Shown: positions 33,198 to 41,356 of the stretch, in pieces
Layout: every line of letters starts with the position of its first letter
Position numbering within the stretch: position 1 is the stretch's first letter
Source: an uncultured Spirochaetaceae bacterium
Lineage (GTDB): Bacteria > Spirochaetota > Spirochaetia > Treponematales > Treponemataceae
Assembly (NCBI GenBank): GCA_902778325.1
Contig: CACYWZ010000003.1
Location: 62,001-126,000, forward strand
DNA: 64,000 nucleotides
Direction: 5' to 3'
Translations under genes and position numbers: made by a program
The notes under the pieces: generated by a model
The model's input: only the letters and a program-made list of their open reading frames with translations
Databases searched by the model: none
Told to the model about the DNA's origin: nothing

Positions 33198-33401
33198 GAG
33201 ATTGTTTTTTATATCAAGGAAATTTGATTTCCAAACTTGGAAATTGTTCCTCCGAACTCGGAAATTCTTCCTCCGAACTTGGAAATTGAATTTCCTAACT
33301 TGGAAATTGTTCTTCCGAACTCGGAAATAGAATTTCCTAACTCGGAAATAGAATTTCCTAACTTGGAAACTGTTTATCCTAACTTGGAAATTGAATTTCC
33401 A
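33192..33401 (+). repeat. 21-bp tandem array, ten units
   Basis: Eight clear 21-bp units run from 33234 to 33401, consensus AACTTGGAAATTGAATTTCC plus one base, with two diverged units before them (33192-33233). Many units contain GGAAATtgAATTTCC, an internal palindrome. It spans the gap between the fusion gene and the ATP-grasp gene, whose SD (GAGG) begins 19 nt after the array. Confidence 0.93.
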
Positions 33402-33433
33402 AAATAAAAAGAAAAATACTGAGGAAAAAATTT

Positions 33434-35050
33434 ATGTTTGAGACTTTTGAAAATAATCCGTGCGTTCTTATTTTGGGTGCAGGTCTTATGCAAATCCCTG
33501 CGATTGAGGCTGCAAAGAAAAACGGCTTCAAGGCTGTTGTTGTCGACGCAAATCCGAATGCTGTCGGAGTGCCTTGTGCGGACGCTTTTTCACCAGTTGA
33601 CCTCAAGGACAAAGACGGGCTTCTTGCTTTTGCAAAGACAATTCCAAACTTGAAAGGCGTTTTTACGGCAGGCACTGATTTTTCTGCTTCTGTCGCCTTT
33701 GTTGCAAAATCGCTCGGTCTTTCGGGGCATGAGTATGAGGCTTGTTTGAATGCGAGCAATAAGGTTCGCATGCGCTCTTGCTTTGAAAAGTCAAAAGTCG
33801 GCTCTCCGTCTTTTGAGAGTGTGAAAAAAGAGGATATTGCAAACGTTTTGCGCCGCGCTGAGAATATGAAATATCCGCTGGTGATAAAGCCTTCGGATAA
33901 TATGGGCGCGCGTGGCTGTCGAATGATTCGCGACAAGGGCGAGTTTGAAAGCGCTGTTCTGGATGCTGTTGCTAACTCAAGAAGTTCGACTGCTATTCTT
34001 GAAGATTACATGGCAGGCTCTGAATATTCGATTGACTCGATTGTCTACAAAGGAACGCTGACGATAACGGGATTTGCTGACAGGCATATTTTTTATCCGC
34101 CGTATTTTATTGAGACGGGGCATTCTATGCCGACGCTGCTTGACAGCGAGAAAAGGCGTGCGATTATCGAGGTTTTTGCTCGCGGAGTTGCGTCTTTGGG
34201 CTTGACCGAAGGCTGTGCAAAAGGAGATGTCAAGTTCACTAAAAACGGCGCTATGATTGGAGAAATCGCCGCTCGTCTTTCTGGCGGATATATGAGCGGC
34301 TGGACTTATCCGTATGCCTCTGGCGTGAATCTTACGGAGCAGGCGCTTCTTGTCGCTGTGGGGAAAGAGCCTTCTGAATTGCTCAAGAAGCGTGTTCGCC
34401 TTGAAGTGAGCGCTGATTGTCCTTTTGAGGTTTATGACTTGCCTTGCGAGAAAGCAAGCGCCGAGCGTGCGTGGATCTCGATTCCGGGCGTGATAAAAGA
34501 GATTTGTGGCTTTGAAGAAGCGAAGAGCGTTCTTGGGGTGAAAGATGTTCTTCCTCGCAACAAAGAGGGCGATGCTGTGGATTTTCCTCGCAATAATGTG
34601 CAGAAATGTGGCAATGTGATTAGTGTCTCGGACACGTTTGAGAATGCGCAGATGAGTGCTCACGAGGCAATCAGGAAAATCACGCTTCGCCTTGAGCCGA
34701 ACAATAAAGAAACTGATGCGTTTTTGCGTGGTGAAGAGCGTGAGAGCGAGAAGGGGTTTCCTCCTTTTGCGTATCCAAACTTGAGTGCGAAAATAAAGGT
34801 CTTTGGCGATTCAGTTCCGCCAGTGCTTGAAGAAGGAAAAAAGGCTGTTGATTGGTTTATTCCTGAATTGCTTGATTTTGAGGAAGAAGATTGGAATCAT
34901 TGTTCGATAAGGCAAACTCTTGAGCGTTTTGATACGCTTTGTCCAAATCACAAGAAAATAGACTCTAAAACTTTCTTGAACGCTATTTTGCGTGGCGGAA
35001 TACAAGGAGCGCTTTATATTGCTGATTGTGTATCTCAAGTGGATAAGTGA
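33434..35050 (+). CDS. ATP-grasp family ligase
   Basis: A 538-residue ATP-dependent carboxylate-amine/thiol ligase-like protein. The N-terminal preATP-grasp Rossmann-like region is CVLILGAGLMQIPAIEAAKK. The ATP-grasp core has YPLVIKPSDNMGARGCRM (P-loop equivalent), ILEDYMAGSEYSID and IGEIAARLSGGYMSGWTYP (metal/ATP site). About 130 C-terminal residues lie beyond the core. In PurK/CarB-like families such enzymes activate a carboxylate by acyl-phosphate. In this setting it may build an amide on a sugar acid, which is inference. It follows the 21-bp array and overlaps the amidase gene at its stop. Confidence 0.75.
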   Translation: MFETFENNPCVLILGAGLMQIPAIEAAKKNGFKAVVVDANPNAVGVPCADAFSPVDLKDKDGLLAFAKTIPNLKGVFTAGTDFSASVAFVAKSLGLSGHEYEACLNASNKVRMRSCFEKSKVGSPSFESVKKEDIANVLRRAENMKYPLVIKPSDNMGARGCRMIRDKGEFESAVLDAVANSRSSTAILEDYMAGSEYSIDSIVYKGTLTITGFADRHIFYPPYFIETGHSMPTLLDSEKRRAIIEVFARGVASLGLTEGCAKGDVKFTKNGAMIGEIAARLSGGYMSGWTYPYASGVNLTEQALLVAVGKEPSELLKKRVRLEVSADCPFEVYDLPCEKASAERAWISIPGVIKEICGFEEAKSVLGVKDVLPRNKEGDAVDFPRNNVQKCGNVISVSDTFENAQMSAHEAIRKITLRLEPNNKETDAFLRGEERESEKGFPPFAYPNLSAKIKVFGDSVPPVLEEGKKAVDWFIPELLDFEEEDWNHCSIRQTLERFDTLCPNHKKIDSKTFLNAILRGGIQGALYIADCVSQVDK

Positions 35051-35058
35051 GGTTTAGA

Positions 35059-36108
35059 TTGGCTAAATTTTTGCTTCGAATATTTTTGACTTCTCTTTTT
35101 GCACTTTCGTTTGTGCAGTTTTCTTTTGCAGAGAATATAAATCTAATCGAAAATGCTCGAAAATCTGGAATTGCTGTTTATTGGGACAGTATGAGTCGAA
35201 GCGGAATCCTTGAGAAAAACGGCAAGCAGCTTTCTTTTCAAGCAGACCAAAGTATTGTTCTTGAGGATTGTAAACGACTTGCAATTTGGGATGCTCCTGC
35301 AATAGAAAATGGAATTCTTGTTGTTTCAAGACAGTTTATGAATAAGGCAGAGTCGTTTTTTAGCACAAAGAAAAATGATACAGAGGTGTACAACATAGAG
35401 GCGATTTTGATTGACCCAGGTCATGGCGGAAAAGACCCAGGTGCGCAGGCAACTCACAAGATAAATGGCAAAGATGTCATCGTCCGCGAAAAAGACATAA
35501 CGCTCAGTGTCGGGAAATATCTTTATGATATGCTGAAAAAAGAATATCCGAATAAGCAGATTCTTATGACGCGAAATTCTGATACAACGCTTTCTCTGTC
35601 GCAAAGAACTGAAATTGCAAATGCTGTGCCACTAAAATCTAATGGTGCGATTTTGTATGTGTCTGTTCATGTCAACGCTTCTCTTGATAAAAAGGCATCA
35701 GGATTCGAAACATGGTATCTTTCTCCTAATTATAAGAGGCAAGTGTCTGCAAAAATAGATAATTCTGAAAAAGTAGATAAATCGATTTTACCTATTTTGG
35801 ATGCAATGACTGATGAGGAATATACAACAGAAAGTATTCTAATCGCTAATTTCATAAATGACGGTTTGCTATCTAGCATAGGCTCTTCTACGACTTCTCG
35901 CGGGACAAAAGCAGAGGAGTGGTTTGTTGTGAAAAATGCAAAGATGCCTGCTGTTCTTGTGGAGATTGGATTTCTTACGAATTATAAAGAAGCATGCCTG
36001 ATGAACGATAGCTCATACTTGAAAAAAGTTGCTAATGGAATATATAATGGGCTTGTTTCTTTTGTTACGTATTTTGAAAAATCAAAAGGCTTTACGGGCG
36101 TAAGATAA
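35059..36108 (+). CDS. N-acetylmuramoyl-L-alanine amidase (Amidase_3)
   Basis: An exported Zn-dependent peptidoglycan amidase of about 350 residues. A signal peptide (FLTSLFALSFVQFSFA) precedes an unassigned N-terminal domain. The catalytic domain starts near residue 115 with ILIDPGHGGKDPGAQ (Zn His), then VREKDITLSVGKYL (Zn Glu), LYVSVHVNAS (Zn His) and PAVLVEIGFLTN (catalytic Glu). Two starts are possible: GTG 35047, overlapping the previous stop, or TTG 35059 with GTGAGG 6 nt upstream; I favour TTG. The gene is more AT-rich than the genes before it. Confidence 0.88.
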   Translation: MAKFLLRIFLTSLFALSFVQFSFAENINLIENARKSGIAVYWDSMSRSGILEKNGKQLSFQADQSIVLEDCKRLAIWDAPAIENGILVVSRQFMNKAESFFSTKKNDTEVYNIEAILIDPGHGGKDPGAQATHKINGKDVIVREKDITLSVGKYLYDMLKKEYPNKQILMTRNSDTTLSLSQRTEIANAVPLKSNGAILYVSVHVNASLDKKASGFETWYLSPNYKRQVSAKIDNSEKVDKSILPILDAMTDEEYTTESILIANFINDGLLSSIGSSTTSRGTKAEEWFVVKNAKMPAVLVEIGFLTNYKEACLMNDSSYLKKVANGIYNGLVSFVTYFEKSKGFTGVR

Positions 36109-36140
36109 CTTTATTTTTTAATTTAGAACAGGATGGATTT

Positions 36141-36611
36141 TTGAAGATGTCAATTAAAAAAAATTATTTTATATTTTTTTTGTTTTTTCTTGGTGTTTTC
36201 GTCTTTTCTGTTATACAATATAAACTAAGTAATAGAGGTATTCGCAGAATATTCTATTTTTCAACGCTAGATTCTGTCGATATATATAATGAGGTTCGAT
36301 ATGAGCCTTTTGAAATTGCTGAAAATAGCACAGAGCAAATAAAATATTTTGCTGATGAATTGTTGTTGGGTGCTGTTTCAAGTCGTTTTCGTCCTCTGTT
36401 TTCATTGGGAACGAAAGTGCTTTTTTGCCAATTAGATGGCGATGTTTTGTATGTGAATTTATCTGAAGAAGCACTGCTTGAAAAGGGAATAGCGCTTCCA
36501 ATTAAGGATGGTACGAAGTTTTTTAGAATGAATATTCTTAAAAACTTCGAAAATATAAATACTGTCGTGATGTTTATTGGTGGTAAACAGGTATTCTATG
36601 ACGAATTGTGA
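36141..36611 (+). CDS. GerMN-domain lipid-anchored or exported protein
   Basis: A 156-residue protein with an N-terminal membrane segment (NYFIFFLFFLGVFVFSVI) and one GerMN domain. Markers are ADELLLGAVSSRFRPLFSLG, LYVNLSEEALLEKG and NTVVMFIGGKQV. GerMN domains occur in extracytoplasmic proteins of spore formers and also, alone, in spirochaetes; the ligand is unknown. TTG 36141 has AGGA 7 nt upstream and is preferred; ATG 36147 is also possible. It is 32 nt after the amidase, so probably co-transcribed; an amidase-GerMN pair suggests a cell-wall role. Strongly AT-rich. Confidence 0.72.
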   Translation: MKMSIKKNYFIFFLFFLGVFVFSVIQYKLSNRGIRRIFYFSTLDSVDIYNEVRYEPFEIAENSTEQIKYFADELLLGAVSSRFRPLFSLGTKVLFCQLDGDVLYVNLSEEALLEKGIALPIKDGTKFFRMNILKNFENINTVVMFIGGKQVFYDEL

Positions 36612-36645
36612 TGTCAATGATAAAAAAAATGGGAATAAAAAGTCG

Positions 36646-36674
36646 TTGACAAAAAGCGTTTGTTAATAGATACT
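36646..36674 (+). promoter_or_regulatory. Sigma-70 promoter of flaA
   Basis: TTGACA (36646-36651), a 17-nt spacer and GATACT (36669-36674), 45 nt before the flaA ATG. No sigma-28 motif is seen. Confidence 0.8.
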
Positions 36675-36719
36675 GTAAACTATACAAGGCTACATCAAAG
36701 TGTATTAAAGGAGCTTCGA

Positions 36720-37757
36720 ATGAAGAGGACTTTCGTTTTAACAACAGCGGCAATGATGCTCGCAGGCGCATTCGCATTCGCAGAGGTGTCAACACTCATC
36801 GACTTCACATTGCTCAAAGCAGATGGCGGTGATGATGGCAATGGTAAACCAACTTTCAACACTCATACAACAATGAACTATGCAGAGTCTGCTGGTACAA
36901 CTTACACAGACGAGCAGAAAGAGCTTATGAAGACTTCTCTTGCTCTTGGCGAGTGGGAAATCGTTCTTAACTCATCTGCACGCAATGTACAGAGCGTTGG
37001 AATTTCTACTGTTCGTGAAGCACCTGTAACAGCAGGTCGCCATGCTGACGAGACAATTATGGGTGTACGCATTGAGTTCCCAACAACAGCAGTAAACGCA
37101 AATGCAAAAGTTGTTCCAGCTTTTAACATTCCTGCTTATGAGCCAGTTCGCTCAGAAGAGGGTGGAGAAGGTTCATCTGATAGCGCAGCTAATTTCAAGA
37201 GTCAGTTTGAGAATGGCTATGGTATCGTAAAGAATGTTGGAACTTTGAAATCAATCGCAGTTGAGACTCTCGGTGAGAATTTCCCACACAGACTTTATGT
37301 TCTTATGTCTGATACAGACGGTGTACAGCGCCGCTATGATATGGGTACTCTTAAGTTTGACGGTTGGAGAACTCTTACATGGAACAACCCAGATTACATC
37401 TCTGAGGTTCGCACACGTGAGATTCGTGTTGTACCACTTTACCCACGTGGACTTCCTTTCGTAAGATTCGACGGATTGCAGGTTAGCCGCGATGCAAGCG
37501 ATGTTGGTGGAACATTTATTGGATACTTCCGCAATGTTCAGATTATGTACGACAAGGCATTGCTCACAACTGACCGTGACATCGTAGACGAGGATTTGTG
37601 GAACATCATTGGCGACAAGGAAAAGGCTCGCCAGAATGCTGAGATGGGACGCTTTGGTGCTAAGCAGGTTAACCGCTTCCTTGAGCAGCAGAAGATGGCT
37701 ACAGAGACTTCTTTTGAGGAAGTTGGAGAAGGTGCTACTACAACACAGGCTGAGTAA
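36720..37757 (+). CDS. flaA: Periplasmic flagellar filament sheath protein FlaA
   Basis: A 345-residue exported protein of the FlaA family, which coats the FlaB core of spirochaete periplasmic flagella. The signal peptide is MKRTFVLTTAAMMLAGAFAF, cleaved around FAFA-EV. The mature protein shows FlaA features: LGEWEIVLNSSARNVQSVG, GVRIEFPTTAVNANAKVVPA, GVQRRYDMGTLKFDGWRTL and GTFIGYFRNVQIMYD. ATG 36720 has AAGGAG 7 nt upstream. It has its own strong promoter and terminator, and its codon use (TCT, GCT, ACA, CGC) is narrower than its neighbours', as for a highly expressed gene. The glycan cluster lies directly upstream. Confidence 0.92.
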   Translation: MKRTFVLTTAAMMLAGAFAFAEVSTLIDFTLLKADGGDDGNGKPTFNTHTTMNYAESAGTTYTDEQKELMKTSLALGEWEIVLNSSARNVQSVGISTVREAPVTAGRHADETIMGVRIEFPTTAVNANAKVVPAFNIPAYEPVRSEEGGEGSSDSAANFKSQFENGYGIVKNVGTLKSIAVETLGENFPHRLYVLMSDTDGVQRRYDMGTLKFDGWRTLTWNNPDYISEVRTREIRVVPLYPRGLPFVRFDGLQVSRDASDVGGTFIGYFRNVQIMYDKALLTTDRDIVDEDLWNIIGDKEKARQNAEMGRFGAKQVNRFLEQQKMATETSFEEVGEGATTTQAE

Positions 37758-37789
37758 TTCCCGCTTAGTTTGAGTTTATATCACTAGAG

Positions 37790-37830
37790 AAAAAGGTTGT
37801 CTATTTTATAATAGGCGACCTTTTTTGTTT
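37790..37830 (+). terminator. Terminator of flaA
   Basis: AAAGGTTGTCTATT and AATAGGCGACCTTT form a stem with one G-U and a short AT loop, followed by TTTTTTG. It lies 35 nt after the flaA stop and just before the promoter of the RelA-TPR gene. Confidence 0.9.
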
Positions 37831-37836
37831 TTATTG

Positions 37837-37865
37837 TTGTTTTCGCTAAAATGTTATGATATAAT
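37837..37865 (+). promoter_or_regulatory. Promoter of the RelA/SpoT-TPR gene, leaderless spacing
   Basis: TTGTTT, a 17-nt spacer and a perfect TATAAT (37860-37865). Only 7 nt separate the -10 box from the ATG. Confidence 0.65.
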
Positions 37866-37872
37866 CTTTTTT

Positions 37873-39150
37873 ATGGAATTTGAAACAAATGAAACAAATG
37901 GAAATCTTACATTGAGTTCAAAAGTCCCAGAAAAAGAAATTATATATCAGAAATATTTGTCTTATCAGCCATATTTTCATAGTATTCTTGAACTTATAGA
38001 AGCAAAATTAAAGCAAGTTTTGAAACTTTCGTCTAATCCGACATATAAATCACGAGTTAAATCATTTGATTCGTATTACAAAAAAATTTTGAGAAAATTT
38101 CCTGATGCAGCGTCAAGAGGAGAATTGGTGCAACTTACTGATATGATGGGAATTCGTGTTATTTGCCCATTCATGGAAGACCTTGCGGAAGTTGAACGCC
38201 AATTACTTGCTAATTTTGATGTTAGGGAAGTGGAGCGAAAGGGTGCTGAGCAAAGCTTTAGAGAATTTGGCTATGAATCAGTTCATGTGCTTATAAAAAT
38301 ACCTTCTGATTGCTATCCTGCAGATTCTGAGAAATATGCGTTAAAACCTGATACTGTTTGTGAAATACAAATCAGAACGATTTTGCAAGATGCATGGGCA
38401 GAAGTTGAGCATGAACTTGTTTATAAAGCAGATTTTTCTCCAGTGGATTTGCCTCTTCGCCGAAAACTTGCTTCCATAAATGCAAGTTTGACTCTTTCGG
38501 ATATTATTTTCCAAGAGATTCGCGATTATCAAAAGAAAATGCAATCTGAGTTGGCGCTTCGACGAAGCAGTTTTTATGAAAAAGCCGATGTTTTGACACG
38601 AGAGCAGTTTCCTGAGCAGCGAAAAATGGATTCGCCTATTAGTCGTCCGTCTCCGTATGTGAGAGGAACTCTTGATGATATGCTTCTTGAAGCGCTTCAT
38701 GCTCATAATCAGGGTGAACTTGATTATGCGATAGTTATTTACACGAGAATTGTAAATGCAGACCCCCAGCCGGCCGCAGCTGTTCTTTCTGTGATTTTGA
38801 AACATCGTGGTATGGCGTATTTTGCTCAAAGTAAATATGACGATGCTCTCAATGACTTCAAAGAAAGTTTTGCGTATGACCCAAAAAGTTTTAAGGCGCT
38901 TTATTACGAAGGAATCGTTTACAGCGTCAAAGGTGATGACCGTAAGGCTGTTGAGTGTTTTTCTGCTTCTCTCGATATGGATGCATTTCAATCGCATGTG
39001 CATTATCGCCGTGCTCTTGCATATTATAATCTTCAGGAATACTCAAAATCGATGTCTGATTTGACGGCTGCAAAGAAACTTGGGCTTGATGATGATGATT
39101 GCAAAAGTTTGCGAGAAAAACTTGTAAAAAAATTTGACATGAATATGTAA
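37873..39150 (+). CDS. RelA/SpoT-type (p)ppGpp synthetase domain fused to TPR
   Basis: A 425-residue cytoplasmic protein. Residues 20-220 form a RelA/SpoT synthetase domain (YKSRVKSFDSYYKKI, LTDMMGIRVICPFMED, FGYESVHVLIKIPSD, CEIQIRTILQDAWAEVEHEL). No HD hydrolase, TGS or ACT domain is present, so it resembles a small alarmone synthetase. Residues 290-420 carry about three TPR repeats (YDDALNDFKESFAYDPKSFKA, DDRKAVECFSASLDMD). TPRs may regulate it or bind a partner. The start is ATG 37873; no SD exists and TATAAT ends 7 nt upstream, so the mRNA is probably leaderless. Confidence 0.85.
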   Translation: MEFETNETNGNLTLSSKVPEKEIIYQKYLSYQPYFHSILELIEAKLKQVLKLSSNPTYKSRVKSFDSYYKKILRKFPDAASRGELVQLTDMMGIRVICPFMEDLAEVERQLLANFDVREVERKGAEQSFREFGYESVHVLIKIPSDCYPADSEKYALKPDTVCEIQIRTILQDAWAEVEHELVYKADFSPVDLPLRRKLASINASLTLSDIIFQEIRDYQKKMQSELALRRSSFYEKADVLTREQFPEQRKMDSPISRPSPYVRGTLDDMLLEALHAHNQGELDYAIVIYTRIVNADPQPAAAVLSVILKHRGMAYFAQSKYDDALNDFKESFAYDPKSFKALYYEGIVYSVKGDDRKAVECFSASLDMDAFQSHVHYRRALAYYNLQEYSKSMSDLTAAKKLGLDDDDCKSLREKLVKKFDMNM

Positions 39151-39157
39151 AAAGGTA

Positions 39158-39186
39158 TTGACTAAAAATATCATAGTCTATATACT
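39158..39186 (+). promoter_or_regulatory. Promoter of tRNA-Glu
   Basis: TTGACT (39158-39163), a 17-nt spacer and TATACT (39181-39186), 27 nt before the tRNA. Confidence 0.85.
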
Positions 39187-39213
39187 ACTAAACATAAGTC
39201 AGCAATGATTTAT

Positions 39214-39285
39214 GTCTCCTTCGTCTAGTGGTTAGGACATCGGGTTTTCATCCCGACAACAGCAGTTCAATTCTGCTAGGAGATG
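39214..39285 (+). tRNA. tRNA-Glu (TTC)
   Basis: A 72-nt cloverleaf. The acceptor pairs GTCTCCT with AGGAGAT, with G1-U72 where most tRNA-Glu have G-C. The anticodon stem-loop is TCGGG-TTTTCAT-CCCGA giving TTC, and the T arm is CAGCAG-TTCAATT-CTGCT. The discriminator is G; CCA is not encoded. It has its own promoter and terminator. Confidence 0.92.
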
Positions 39286-39290
39286 AAAGA

Positions 39291-39324
39291 AGCCTATCGT
39301 TAAACGGTAGGCTTTATTTTTTTT
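39291..39324 (+). terminator. Terminator of tRNA-Glu
   Basis: AGCCTATCGTT and ACGGTAGGCT form the stem around a 2-nt loop, followed by TTATTTTTTTT. Confidence 0.9.
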
Positions 39325-39410
39325 ATGTCGTTTATTATTTTTTGCTCTTGCTTTTGAGCGGCAGAATCAGATAAAAAGAGTGTGATATAGTGCTGATTGC
39401 AAAATGACTT

Positions 39411-39640
39411 CGCTAAAAACTTAGTGAGGTCATTTTTTTGTTTTTTCGCGCTCGCTAAAAATTTTTTCAGTGAAACTTTTTTGTTGGCCTTGGTCGCTAA
39501 AAATTTAGTGTTGAAGTTTTTTAAGTTTTCTGACTCGCTAAAAATTTAGTGAAGGCGTTTTACTCATTTTTCGTGCTCACTAAAAATTTTGTGAGGTCGT
39601 CTTTTTATTTTTTCTTGCTCGCTAAGTTTTGAGTGAGTGT
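39411..39640 (-). repeat. 42-bp array seeded in the end of the gene at 39564
   Basis: Six units start CGCTAAAAATTTAGTG or a variant at 39411, 39453, 39495, 39536, 39578 and 39620, a 41-42 bp period. The CTAAAnnTTTAG core is palindromic. The last two units are inside the coding region of the minus-strand gene (KIFSEHEK and KLSEQEK), and the other four follow its stop. Confidence 0.92.
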
Positions 39641-40610
39641 CTTTGGCTTTCTCACCGAAAGAAATGCGATATTCTGTTTCTGGAAGAGAATCGATTTTTA
39701 CATAACCGCTGTCATCTGTCTTTGTTTCGATTGTGCCGAGAGTGCCGTCGGGAAAAAAGGCATAGATAATGGCTTCGTAGCCTGCAAGACTGTTTCCGTC
39801 TTTGTCAACATATTGCGCTTCGATACTATTCTCGCCGTTTAGAGAAATGCCTTGTACGCGAAGTTTTTTATCGTTTTGTTCGATAAAAGTTCCGTATAAA
39901 TATTTCATTTCGCGAAAATATTTTGCTTTGTAGGTGTATGTTTTTTCGACATTTGGCAAAAGGCTTTTGACTTTGATTTCAAGAACTGCGTCGTCCATGA
40001 CGTCGGCTTTCGTCTTTTCGCTCTCGCTTTTCAAGAAAACTCTGCCAGAATCGTTTTGTTTCGTGATTGCAGCGCGGTTTTCTTTTTCTTTGTCGTAGTA
40101 AGAAATCGCCAAACTTTTCGCCTTTGGAGCGCTTGAAAGAATAAAAGCCTCGTCGGTTTCGCTTAGTTCTGCCTCTTTGAAAACGATTATTTCGTAGGCG
40201 TCTTCTTTTTGGTATTTGTCCAAATCCTCCCTCCATCGCATTGAAAGTCCTTGTGGCATGTCGAGGAAAATGCCTTTTTCTGCGCTGTCTTTTTCATTCA
40301 CGCTTTCGTGAAATGAGCCGTAGGGAAGGCGAATGCGTTTTGTTTTTCCGATTGTCAGTGTTTTTGAGAATGTGTTTTCATAATCATCGAAATCGATTTT
40401 TATCTTTTTGCCGACTAAATCATCGTCGAGCACGTTCCAAACGATGTTGTAGACTGGTGCAGGCTCTTTTTCTGTCGTGATGTCCGAAACAAGTAGCGAA
40501 ATAATAATTATGCTTGGCTTGGGAAATATCAAAAACAAAATAAGAGCAATCGCACCGGCAACGCCAAGAAGGCTTAATAATTTTTTTTTCAGTAGCATGC
40601 GGGTTTTCAT
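39564..40610 (-). CDS. Membrane-anchored protein with C-terminal Ig-like/SpaA-like domain, unknown
   Basis: A 348-residue protein with a basic N-terminus and one hydrophobic segment (LLSLLGVAGAIALILFLIF), so exported or anchored. About 200 residues of strand-rich sequence follow that I do not recognise. Near residues 260-325 YVDKDGNSLAGYEAIIYAFF, then TKTDDSGYVKIDSLP, has the look of a carboxypeptidase-regulatory or SpaA-like beta-sandwich. The last 25 residues (KLSEQEKIKRRPHKIFSEHE) are encoded by two units of the 42-bp array, so the C-terminus itself is repeat-derived. Its ATG overlaps the Sel1 gene stop (ATGA). Confidence 0.65.
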   Translation of the reverse strand: MKTRMLLKKKLLSLLGVAGAIALILFLIFPKPSIIIISLLVSDITTEKEPAPVYNIVWNVLDDDLVGKKIKIDFDDYENTFSKTLTIGKTKRIRLPYGSFHESVNEKDSAEKGIFLDMPQGLSMRWREDLDKYQKEDAYEIIVFKEAELSETDEAFILSSAPKAKSLAISYYDKEKENRAAITKQNDSGRVFLKSESEKTKADVMDDAVLEIKVKSLLPNVEKTYTYKAKYFREMKYLYGTFIEQNDKKLRVQGISLNGENSIEAQYVDKDGNSLAGYEAIIYAFFPDGTLGTIETKTDDSGYVKIDSLPETEYRISFGEKAKDTHSKLSEQEKIKRRPHKIFSEHEK

Positions 40611-41272
40611 TTGAACGCTTCTGATTCCAAAAACTTTTTTGCGGAATAGCTTCCTGCCTCTGCTTCTTTTTCAAGCCAATATTTTGCTTGAGCTTTGTCT
40701 TTCATTATGAAGAGGTAAAAAGTGGCAATATGGTTATAGGTGTGTTTCGCGATTTCGTTTGCATCTCCAGCTGCATTCTCGCCCGCTTTTTTTAACCAGT
40801 ACTCCGCTTTTGCTATGTCCTTTTTCACGCCAAAACCGTACCAGTATAGGTTTCCCAAATACTCTTGTGCGTGATAATTGTTTTGCGCTACTGCTTTTTC
40901 AAAAAGTGTTTTTGCTTTTGCGTAATCTTGCTCAAAATAATACATTAAGCCGAGTTTATATTGTGCTTCTGAGTTTCCTTTTGAAGCGGCTTTTTTGTAA
41001 TAATGAGCGGCTTTTTTGAAATTGTTCTTTTTATATTCTTTGTCGCCTTTTGTAATCCATTTTGCAGTATTGCCAAATGCAACGGCGTTGAGCGGTAGGC
41101 GCTCTATCTTTTTTGTTGTTGCAAAATCTGAAAAGTAAATTTCGTTTATCAGGGGTGCATGTGAGCCGAAGTTCTGCTCTTTTGCGTCGGCAATAAAAAT
41201 CGTGTCACGAACATCTGCAAAGCAAGATAATGCCATCACAAAGGATAATGCAATACAAATGATTTTCTTCAT
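40607..41272 (-). CDS. Exported Sel1-repeat protein
   Basis: A 221-residue protein with signal peptide MKKIICIALSFVMALSCFA and about three Sel1-like repeats from residue 75 (NFKKAAHYYKKAASKGNSEA, YAKAKTLFEKAVAQNNYHAQ, DIAKAEYWLKKAGENAAGD) plus a degenerate fourth. Sel1 repeats are alpha/alpha solenoids that bind other proteins, often in the envelope. GAGGA lies 6 nt before the ATG. It is the first gene of a two-gene unit with the membrane protein at 39564, the overlap of which implies coupled translation and possibly a joint complex. Confidence 0.8.
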   Translation of the reverse strand: MKKIICIALSFVMALSCFADVRDTIFIADAKEQNFGSHAPLINEIYFSDFATTKKIERLPLNAVAFGNTAKWITKGDKEYKKNNFKKAAHYYKKAASKGNSEAQYKLGLMYYFEQDYAKAKTLFEKAVAQNNYHAQEYLGNLYWYGFGVKKDIAKAEYWLKKAGENAAGDANEIAKHTYNHIATFYLFIMKDKAQAKYWLEKEAEAGSYSAKKFLESEAFK

Positions 41273-41297
41273 ATCTGTCCTCGGTTTTATTATAGCA

Positions 41298-41334
41298 TAA
41301 AAAAAGAGCCTGTCGATTTTGACAAGCTCTTTTC
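41298..41334 (-). terminator. Terminator of ilvC
   Basis: On the minus strand AAAGAGCTTGTC and GACAGGCTCTTT pair around AAAATC, followed by seven T, 23 nt after the ilvC stop. Confidence 0.9.
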
Positions 41335-41356
41335 TTTTATATCGTTACTTCAAATC

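Noticed and set aside
33192..33401. Possible CRISPR array (regular short repeats)
   Set aside because: The units are contiguous with no unique spacers and there are no cas genes in the window. The same holds for the other arrays.
36660..36719. 20-residue upstream extension of FlaA
   Set aside because: It overlaps the -10 box and lacks an SD; the signal peptide and AAGGAG support ATG 36720.
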